A stretch of DNA of 64,000 bases from JAJTFW01 sp046330075 (lineage in GTDB: Bacteria; Bacteroidota; Bacteroidia; AKYH767-A; OLB10), in contig JAXLTL010000013.1 in assembly GCA_046330075.1 (NCBI GenBank), positions 22,992-86,991 on the forward strand, read 5' to 3'. The position numbers and the translations under genes were made by a program. The notes under the pieces are model-generated. The model saw only the letters and a program-made list of their open reading frames with translations. It searched no databases and was not told where the DNA came from. Shown one piece after another: positions 57,507-64,000 of the stretch; the stretch's first letter is position 1, and each line of letters opens with the position of its first letter.

Positions 57507-59813
57507 ATGTCGAAAAAGAAGAATTCCGTGGATCACGGAGCCCTGCTGAAGAAAGTAGTGCTGGATGTTTTTCGTGAGCATCCTTACAAAGCGTATAATT
57601 ATAAGCAGGTGATGAAGAAGCTGAATCAGTCGCCGTTTGCAGAAGAGGCTGAGCCGCTGCTGATGCTGTTCAGCGAAGATCAATTGCGGATTTCGCTGAT
57701 GCAGCTGCTGGAAGGACTGACGACTTCCGAAGAACTGGAAGAAACAGATCGCGGCAAGTACCGTTTATGGCCACAGTCGCACTTTGTAGAGGGCCGGATC
57801 GATGTGACGACTAACGGCAACGCCTATGTGATGAATGAAGATTTTGAGGATGATATTTTTATCGAACGGAACAATACGCTGAATGCGCTGAATGGCGATC
57901 GGGTAAAGGTGAATCTCTTTGCACGACGTCCGGGTAAACGCCCCGAAGGTGAAGTGGTGGAAGTGTTGCAACGCGCCCGCACCGAATTTGCCGGTACGGT
58001 ACAGGTGAGCGGTAAATTTGCTTTCCTGGCATCCGATAGCACGCGCGGTGTGGATATTTTTATTCCGCTGACTGCTTTGGGCGACGCACAGAACGGCGAT
58101 AAAGCGGTTGCACGAATCACCGAATGGCTGCCGGATGCCAAAAATCCCATGGGCGAAATTGTGAAAGTGCTCGGGAAACCGGGAGATAACAATGCGGAGA
58201 TGGATGCGATTCTGGTGGAGTATGGTTTCCCGCTTTCTTTTCCTCCGGAAGTGGAGAAAGAGGCGGAGGAAATCCCATACCGGATTCCGCGGAAGGAGAT
58301 CAGCAAGCGGAGGGATTTTCGTAATGTACCTACGTTTACTATTGATCCGGTAGATGCCAAGGATTTTGATGATGCCTTATCGGTGCAAACACTGCCGTCA
58401 GGAAACCTCGAAGTGGGTATTCATATTGCCGATGTTTCGTATTATGTGGAACGGGGTTCTTCCCTCGATGATGAAGCCTTTGATCGTGCTACTTCTGTTT
58501 ATCTCGTGGATCGTGTGATTCCGATGCTGCCGGAGAAACTTAGTAACATGGTGTGTTCCCTTCGTCCGGGAGAAGATAAGTTATGCTTTTCGGCCGTGTT
58601 CGAACTCGATGAGCAGGCGAATGTGCTGAATGAGTGGTTTGGCCGTACTATTATTCATTCGAAACGCCGCTTTACGTACGAGGAAGCGCAGGAAGTGATT
58701 GAAACAGGTGAAGGAGATCTGAAGGAGTTGATTCTTCCCTTGCAACGCCTGGCACAACTCATGCGGAAACGCCGCTTCGCGAACGGGGCCATTACCTTCG
58801 ATCGGGTGGAAGTGAAGTTTCGCCTTGATGAAAACGCACATCCGGTGGATGTGTTTCTGAAAGAAAACAAGGACAGCAATAAACTGATCGAGGAATTTAT
58901 GTTGCTGGCGAATCGTCGCGTAGCAGAGTTTGTCGGACGGAAACTGCAACAGGAAACCGGAAAGGAGCATCCGTTTGTATATCGTATCCACGATTCGCCT
59001 CGACCCGAAAAACTGGAGGGATTTGCAATGTTCGCCGGCCGTTTTGGTTATAAAATCAACACCAGGTCGGAGAAGGAAATCGCCTCGTCGATCAATAAAC
59101 TGATGAAGGAGATCAAAGGAAAGCGTGAGGAGAATGTGCTGGAACAACTGGCCATCCGTTCGATGTCGAAGGCAATTTATACCGTGGATAATATCGGTCA
59201 CTACGGACTTGCCTTCGATTACTATACGCATTTTACTTCTCCCATCCGTCGCTATCCGGATGTGATGGTGCATCGCCTCCTCGATCATTATCTTTCCGGA
59301 GGTAAACCAGAGAACGCTGAGGAGATTGAGAGCGGATGTAAACACAGTACAGATATGGAGATCCGTGCGTCAGAGGCAGAACGTGCTTCGGTGAAGTTCA
59401 AACAGGTGCAGTATCTCCTCGACCGCAAGGATGAAGAGTTTACCGGCATGATCAGTGGTGTTACCGAATGGGGATTGTATATTGAGATCGCTGATAATAA
59501 ATGCGAGGGTCTTCTCCGTATCCGCGATCTGAAAGATGATTTTTATGAACTCGATGAAGAGAATTATTGCCTCATTGGCCACCGCACCAAAAAAGTTTAC
59601 CGCTTAGGTGATACGTTAAAGGTTCGCCTGAAATCGGCTGACCTGATGAAAAAGCAGATTGATTTTATGCTCGCAGAAGATTTCGGCAAAGGATTTATCC
59701 GCAAGGAATATCATGCGCCACCGTCTTCAGGATTTGGTTCGAAGTCAGGTAAATCAAAACAGGGTAAGAAGCACGCTCACGGCGGAGGAAGTAAGAAGAA
59801 GAAGCGTCGCTGA
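57507..59813 (+). CDS. rnr: Ribonuclease R
   Basis: A 768-residue 3'-to-5' exoribonuclease. An N-terminal winged-helix-like region (HPYKAYNYKQVMKKL), cold-shock OB folds (about 95-240, GRIDVTTNGNAYVMNEDFEDDIFIERNN), the RNB catalytic domain with the metal-binding Asp cluster (FTIDPVDAKDFDDALSV, about 275-610; FDYYTHFTSPIRRYPDVMVHRLL), an S1 domain (FTGMISGVTEWGLYIEIADNKCEGLLRI, about 645-730) and a Lys-rich tail (GKHAHGGGSKKKKRR in essence). Degrades structured RNA; role in quality control and cold or stress response. Its stop codon abuts the convergent gene. Confidence 0.97.
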   Translation: MSKKKNSVDHGALLKKVVLDVFREHPYKAYNYKQVMKKLNQSPFAEEAEPLLMLFSEDQLRISLMQLLEGLTTSEELEETDRGKYRLWPQSHFVEGRIDVTTNGNAYVMNEDFEDDIFIERNNTLNALNGDRVKVNLFARRPGKRPEGEVVEVLQRARTEFAGTVQVSGKFAFLASDSTRGVDIFIPLTALGDAQNGDKAVARITEWLPDAKNPMGEIVKVLGKPGDNNAEMDAILVEYGFPLSFPPEVEKEAEEIPYRIPRKEISKRRDFRNVPTFTIDPVDAKDFDDALSVQTLPSGNLEVGIHIADVSYYVERGSSLDDEAFDRATSVYLVDRVIPMLPEKLSNMVCSLRPGEDKLCFSAVFELDEQANVLNEWFGRTIIHSKRRFTYEEAQEVIETGEGDLKELILPLQRLAQLMRKRRFANGAITFDRVEVKFRLDENAHPVDVFLKENKDSNKLIEEFMLLANRRVAEFVGRKLQQETGKEHPFVYRIHDSPRPEKLEGFAMFAGRFGYKINTRSEKEIASSINKLMKEIKGKREENVLEQLAIRSMSKAIYTVDNIGHYGLAFDYYTHFTSPIRRYPDVMVHRLLDHYLSGGKPENAEEIESGCKHSTDMEIRASEAERASVKFKQVQYLLDRKDEEFTGMISGVTEWGLYIEIADNKCEGLLRIRDLKDDFYELDEENYCLIGHRTKKVYRLGDTLKVRLKSADLMKKQIDFMLAEDFGKGFIRKEYHAPPSSGFGSKSGKSKQGKKHAHGGGSKKKKRR

Positions 59814-62800
59814 TCAGTCGATCAGTACTTTCGAGCTGTACTCCGCACCTTCTTCATGGATCTGAATCAGATAAACTCCTTTGCTGAAGGAGTTGCTGCT
59901 TAATGGCAATTCGTAAATAATACCTTCCATGTTGATGTCCTGGTCGATCAGGATACGACCACCCAGATCCATCAAACGGAGATGAAAACGATGATAGCCT
60001 GCGCGCTCGAAGAGGAGATGAAGTTTGTCTTTAGCGGGTTGAGGAAACATCGAGACCCAACCGTTTAATGTGCCGCCCCTGCGTATTGCGATCACTTTTG
60101 AAAAGGCTTCATCGCCATCATAATCCACTTGCCGCAAGCGGTAATAACTCACCAGTTGTTCCAGCGGACTCCGGTCGTAGTATTGATAGTTGTGCTGGTA
60201 GGTTGAATTGCCGTTTCCTTTTACAAATCCAAGGTCAGTGAAGGTCCTGGTATCAGCAGATCTTTCTACATAAAATCCTTCATTCCCCAGCTCTGACAGC
60301 GTTACCCAATCGAGTTTGTTGGAAGATCCTTCCGGTTTTCCGGTGAAGGTGGCCAACGTTACAGGCAGTACATTGTTGCTGGGACCTGAAATTTCAAAAT
60401 CATCAATAGCCACGCCTGCAGCATTGACTGATCCGTCAGATCTGAAAACAAAGCGAAATGCAACGTTGGCATTGCCGGCGAGCGAACTTACATTGTAAGT
60501 AGCCTGTGTGAATGCGCTCTGAGTTGCGTTGAAAAAGGGTTCGTTAGTTGGAAATGCGGTTCCTCCTGCTGTATTTGCAAAGTCATACCATCCAGCCACT
60601 ACAGTACCTATGGGTGTCCACGAATCTCCTTTGTTGGTGGAGTATTCAACGCGGAATCCATCGTAGCCGATTTCTACTGAGTTTTTGCGATAGAAGCGAA
60701 GTGTGTAGGTGCCGGCGGCTGAGAAATTATAGTTGGGTGTATAGAGTTGTGCATTGGCATTGTCACCATAGTTTCCTGTAAGGTTGGTGACCCAGGCGAA
60801 GGAGCCGCTATTGGTACCGTTTTTACCGGCGACCGCACTATTGCCCCGTTGCCAGCTGGTGGTGCCTGTTGTTCCGGCAAAATCGTTGGGATTGATATCA
60901 AAATTTCCACCTGCAGCCGGCATATAGGGTGTTCCGCGGTTAGGCAGTACCGTTATATAGGCTGTTTTGGTGGCAGTGAGCTGTCCTCCGCCTCCGTTGA
61001 TATTCAGTGTTACTGTATATACACCGGGTGTGTTATAAGCATAAACAGGATTCTTTACCGATCCTGTGTTCCCATCGCCAAAAGCCCAGTTCCAGGTATT
61101 CGATTTAACGGACCCATCTGTAAATGTTATGGGCTTACCGGTGTAGGTGATGAATCTATCAGCTACAAAATCGGCCCGGGCCGGTGAGAAGTAATCGGTG
61201 GAATATAACCCACGGCCATGCGTAGCCGCAATGATGATTTTATCGCTGGAGCGGATTTGCAGCATGTCGGTGCGTACGTTGGCAAGACCATTATTGGAAG
61301 GCCCCCATACGGTGGAAGCACCATTCAGTAGATCGGTGCTCCATACACCTACTTCTGTGGCAATGAGTGCCTGCGAACTGTCTGTTGGATTGAAGAGCGC
61401 CCAGCGGACCGGCATATCCGGAAGATTACCTTCTACAGCTGTCCACGTAGTACCTCCGTTTTTCGTTTCCCAAACACTGGTAACACCGTAGTTGCTGTAG
61501 GTTACGAGGAGATGATTGTCGTCGTCGTTTTCTACTTCAATGCACGAAACGGATGCAGAAGCGGGCATACCTCCGCTGGCATTGATATGGGTGGCTGTCG
61601 GCGTAGCAGCATTGGCATTATCTACACGTACCACTCTGCCGTTGTTAAGTCCGAAGAACACTCGGTTGGCTGTCACCGGCGCTGCACGCACTGCAGTTAC
61701 TCTTCCGCTGTTGAAAGCCGCTATGGCTACGTTGGTCCAGGTCGTAGAGGTGTTGGCCGTCAGCAGTCGTGTATAATTTCCAGCGGTGTAAGCTGCATAG
61801 AATGCGTTACCGTTATCATCGAAATCGCTGGGATTAATAAACGAACCGTTGTTGTTGGCGCGGATGGAAGTAAAAGTTGCACCGCCATCTGTACTGCGAT
61901 AAATATTGTTGTAAACGTACGACGTAAACTGAACCTGTTGGTTGCTTTGGTTAATATGACAAAATGCTCCGTCTCCTCCGGTTACCTCTAAAGTTGCATT
62001 GATACCGGGTGTGCTGTATTGCTGTGATCCGTTATCCTGCGCACCGGCAAGAAACTGATTGGAACCTAATGTCGGATTGATGGCACAGGCATAGTATTGT
62101 GTAACGTTGTAGTTGTATGATTTTGGTGCAATGGTTGTTCCACCGTCCGCAGTACGATAAACGCCTCCGTCGTTACCGAAATAAACGACCGATGATGATC
62201 CGGGTTGATAAACGATGGCATGTTGATCGGCATGTACTTCCTGATAACCAAACCCGCCATACCAGTGACAAAGTTGTGTCCAGGAGGTTCCGGCGTTGGT
62301 ACTTTTGAAGATGTCGACACCACCGATGATGAGTGTACTGGCATTGTTGGGATCTACGCCGGCGATGAGATCGTACCAGGCTTGTCCACGGGTGAAGTCA
62401 GTACCGATACCGGCATCTGCGTCAGTGGGTAAGGTGCAGGAGGTCCAGGTAGTACCGCCGTTTACGCTCTTATAAATACCACCGATGGTATAGGCCGTTG
62501 ATTGAGTCAGTGCGTAGATGGTGGCAGCGCTCGAAGGGGCACAGGCAATTTCTACGCGTTCAAAGCCGGTGGTGGGAAAACCGTTGGCGCCGGTGTTCTG
62601 TTTGGTGTACGTACCTGCGTTACCGTTAGCGGATTTATACACACCATCGGCACCGCTCGAAACACGTCCGGTTGCGGCGAATACGCTGTTGTCGGCTGCA
62701 ATTTCCACATCAGCGATAAAATCAACAGTGCAGCCATTGGCAGCACCCAGTACTTCTGTCCAGGTAGTGCCACCGTTTTGTGAGCGATAGAGTCCGCCGT

Positions 62801-63482
62801 TGGTAGCTGCATATACATCACCAGTTGCCGGATGAACTACGAGTTTGTTGATGTATTGAAAGTTGCCGTTAGAGGCCGTTGCTGCAAGTTGCGTAAAGGT
62901 AGCGCCACCATCGGTACTTTTCCAGATGCCGTCGCCACGGATGGCATCGGCATTGAACCAGCCTTCGCCGGTACCGAAGTACAGGATAGAAGGCGTAGAG
63001 GGATGCTGACAGATCGTGGTGATAGCGAGGTTGGAGAATAAATCATTCACGGCGGTCCATGTCGGACTCGCAACTGTAATGTCGGTTGTTTTCCAGAGTC
63101 CGCCACCAACGCCGGCTGCGAATACGGTTTTGCGTGTAGCGTCGTTAAGGTCTACCAGAATAGAACGGGTACGACCGCCCACGTTGTTGGGTCCCCGTTC
63201 CGACCAGTTCAGCGCCAAGGCACCGGCAATTTTATTCTGAGCTGCCTCTGCTCTGAGTTGTTCGGCATAGGCATAGGCTTTCCATAAACGTTCACGTGGA
63301 ATGGTCAGGGTAGCAGGATCGCGGGTTAAATCGAATTCCTGTTGCATCGCCAGATCCATCCGGTCACGTTTGGGGATGCGGTTTACCTTGAGGTAATCCT
63401 TTGGATTGGTCAGACAGTATCCGGCCAATAACCCTGTAAAGGCCAGAAATACAAGTAAGAAGGAAGGACGGGATTCGGACAT
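59814..63482 (-). CDS. T9SS-sorted sortilin/BNR-repeat protein
   Basis: A 1222-residue secreted protein: N-terminal hydrophobic helix (SFLLVFLAFTGLLAGYCL), then two sets of sortilin/VPS10-type BNR repeats (about 85-770) with motifs such as GDGIWKSTDGGATFTQLA, GLYRSQNGGTTWTEV, VYKSANGNAG and VFKSTNAGTSWTQL, a PKD domain (about 790-870; WNWAFGDGNTGSVKNPVYAYNTPGVYTVTLNI), a MAM-like beta-sandwich (about 880-1070), the pre-sorting segment LPVTLATFTGKPEGSSNKLDWVTLSELGNEGFYVERS, and a type A sorting domain (MFPQPAKDKLHLLFER ... FSKGVYLIQIHEEG). The BNR part resembles glycosidase-like propellers but no catalytic residues are evident. It is the largest gene here. Confidence 0.9.
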   Translation of the reverse strand: MSESRPSFLLVFLAFTGLLAGYCLTNPKDYLKVNRIPKRDRMDLAMQQEFDLTRDPATLTIPRERLWKAYAYAEQLRAEAAQNKIAGALALNWSERGPNNVGGRTRSILVDLNDATRKTVFAAGVGGGLWKTTDITVASPTWTAVNDLFSNLAITTICQHPSTPSILYFGTGEGWFNADAIRGDGIWKSTDGGATFTQLAATASNGNFQYINKLVVHPATGDVYAATNGGLYRSQNGGTTWTEVLGAANGCTVDFIADVEIAADNSVFAATGRVSSGADGVYKSANGNAGTYTKQNTGANGFPTTGFERVEIACAPSSAATIYALTQSTAYTIGGIYKSVNGGTTWTSCTLPTDADAGIGTDFTRGQAWYDLIAGVDPNNASTLIIGGVDIFKSTNAGTSWTQLCHWYGGFGYQEVHADQHAIVYQPGSSSVVYFGNDGGVYRTADGGTTIAPKSYNYNVTQYYACAINPTLGSNQFLAGAQDNGSQQYSTPGINATLEVTGGDGAFCHINQSNQQVQFTSYVYNNIYRSTDGGATFTSIRANNNGSFINPSDFDDNGNAFYAAYTAGNYTRLLTANTSTTWTNVAIAAFNSGRVTAVRAAPVTANRVFFGLNNGRVVRVDNANAATPTATHINASGGMPASASVSCIEVENDDDNHLLVTYSNYGVTSVWETKNGGTTWTAVEGNLPDMPVRWALFNPTDSSQALIATEVGVWSTDLLNGASTVWGPSNNGLANVRTDMLQIRSSDKIIIAATHGRGLYSTDYFSPARADFVADRFITYTGKPITFTDGSVKSNTWNWAFGDGNTGSVKNPVYAYNTPGVYTVTLNINGGGGQLTATKTAYITVLPNRGTPYMPAAGGNFDINPNDFAGTTGTTSWQRGNSAVAGKNGTNSGSFAWVTNLTGNYGDNANAQLYTPNYNFSAAGTYTLRFYRKNSVEIGYDGFRVEYSTNKGDSWTPIGTVVAGWYDFANTAGGTAFPTNEPFFNATQSAFTQATYNVSSLAGNANVAFRFVFRSDGSVNAAGVAIDDFEISGPSNNVLPVTLATFTGKPEGSSNKLDWVTLSELGNEGFYVERSADTRTFTDLGFVKGNGNSTYQHNYQYYDRSPLEQLVSYYRLRQVDYDGDEAFSKVIAIRRGGTLNGWVSMFPQPAKDKLHLLFERAGYHRFHLRLMDLGGRILIDQDINMEGIIYELPLSSNSFSKGVYLIQIHEEGAEYSSKVLID

Positions 63483-63546
63483 ACCGATAGATTAACTCCT
63501 TTTATACGGCTGGGAGAAATAAAGTTACATAGAAAAGTTTGTAGTG

Positions 63547-63600
63547 TCCGGTCGCGACCGGCCATGCGACAAATATTATCCGGTCGTGACCGGCCATGCG
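63547..63600. repeat. Two GGTCGCGACC-type palindromic repeats
   Basis: Two copies of CCGGTCGCGACCGGCCATGCG-type sequence (first about 63548-63568, second 63580-63600, differing by a T for a C in the core) lie in tandem 32 nt apart; each has a near-perfect CCGGTCG/CGACCGG palindrome. They share the GGTCGCGACC core with the repeats after glnS, suggesting one family. The 338-bp gap 63483-63820 otherwise holds only a likely promoter for the gene at 63821 (TACATTCG at 63791-63798, 22 nt before the ATG). Confidence 0.7.
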
Positions 63601-63820
63601 TCAAATAAAATCAGCGACCATTCGCCTGATTAGCGTAAGCCGAAGGCGATCCGCGTTCCTCCTTTTTAGTCGTTAATGTATGAATAACGGGTTGTATAAA
63701 CTCCACCTATCAACTTTTAAAACCCACCCCACTTTTCACTCCCTAAACAAAATTTAACATCAATTTCCTTGCGAAAATCAATTTTCTGTTTACATTCGGT
63801 GAACCAAATTTTTTAATACC

Positions 63821-64000
63821 ATGAAAAAATTCAATTTGAAATTAAGAGGTGTTTTATTCTCTTTGATACTGCTCGCGCCGATCTATGTATCCGCGCAAAC
63901 CCCTTCGGACGCTACCGTGAGTCTGACACCGGATACGGGTGGAATGGTGAAAGGAGTATTTTTTGTACTCCTGCCGGACACCAATAATCTGGATGCCGTG
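63821..64000 (+). CDS. Secreted protein, N-terminal fragment (cut by window end)
   Basis: ATG 63821 opens a frame that runs 60 codons to the window edge. It starts MKKFNLKLRGVLFSLILLAP and has a clear signal peptide with cleavage near VSAQ, followed by TPSDATVSLTPDTGG. No domain is visible in this short part. A TACATTCG box 22 nt upstream, with CTTG 19 nt before it, is a plausible promoter. Confidence 0.75.
   Translation, partial: MKKFNLKLRGVLFSLILLAPIYVSAQTPSDATVSLTPDTGGMVKGVFFVLLPDTNNLDAV

Noticed and set aside
58581..59345. Antisense frame inside rnr
   Set aside because: Sits inside the RNB catalytic domain coding region; no motif or promoter.
59900..63300. DNA repeats or gene fusion in the sortilin-like gene
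   Set aside because: Repeats are BNR motifs within one continuous reading frame, normal for this protein class.

Overview
The window looks like a chromosomal segment of a Bacteroidota bacterium, probably a free-living member of the Chitinophagales, Saprospirales or a nearby group, moderately AT-rich. The evidence is: secreted proteins ending in type IX secretion (T9SS) sorting domains; the gene order DUF4271-hemD-rnpA-yidD-S41 peptidase; a GlnRS gene beside gltX; and promoter boxes of the Bacteroidota type (TTTG about 17-20 nt before TAnnTTTG) without obvious Shine-Dalgarno sequences. I saw no rRNA, tRNA, CRISPR, prophage, transposase or plasmid functions. The window starts inside a histidine kinase gene and ends inside a secreted-protein gene.

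Layout. 1-4.7 kb: kinase/LuxR regulator pair, MazG-like pyrophosphohydrolase, TPR protein, and a lipoprotein ending in a cytochrome c domain. 4.7-11 kb: a large T9SS cargo protein, a phosphatase-TPR-sulfotransferase fusion, and a small secreted protein. 11-18.1 kb (all leftward): O-antigen-ligase-like protein, S41 peptidase, YidD, RnpA, HemD, DUF4271, YceI, YdcF. 18.1-21.4 kb: a structured intergenic region, then a rightward signalling unit (unknown protein, membrane protein, kinase, LuxR regulator). 21.5-24.7 kb: gltX and glnS, followed by palindromic repeats. 24.9-28 kb: T9SS protein, small membrane protein, subclass B1 metallo-beta-lactamase. 28-34.2 kb (leftward): S74-type adhesin, LuxR regulator, TPR kinase, T9SS protein; the two secreted-protein genes share an identical 22-nt operator-like sequence placed the same way in both promoters. 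34.2-46 kb: many small mostly rightward genes (GNAT, TfoX-N, DUF1287, SRPBCC and VOC proteins, L,D-transpeptidase, hydrolase) with a divergent GlxA-type regulator. 46-50 kb: propeller-type kinase with LytTR regulator, and a TMEM175-like channel. 50.5-54.5 kb: non-coding repeats, MATE transporter, ATP-grasp protein, META-domain lipoprotein, DinB-like protein. 54.5-64 kb: two large T9SS proteins around folB and rnr, then a truncated secreted-protein gene.

How the genes work together. Four two-component systems and six clear T9SS cargo genes (plus one possible) give the segment an outward-facing, signal-responsive character. The best candidate for an undescribed regulatory unit is the 28.2-34.2 kb block, where two surface-protein genes with matching promoters flank a kinase/regulator pair. 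A second notable pattern is a TAnnTTTG-like box exactly 4 nt before the start codon of about nine genes, which predicts leaderless transcripts. Functions are inferred from motifs read by eye; no database searches were run.
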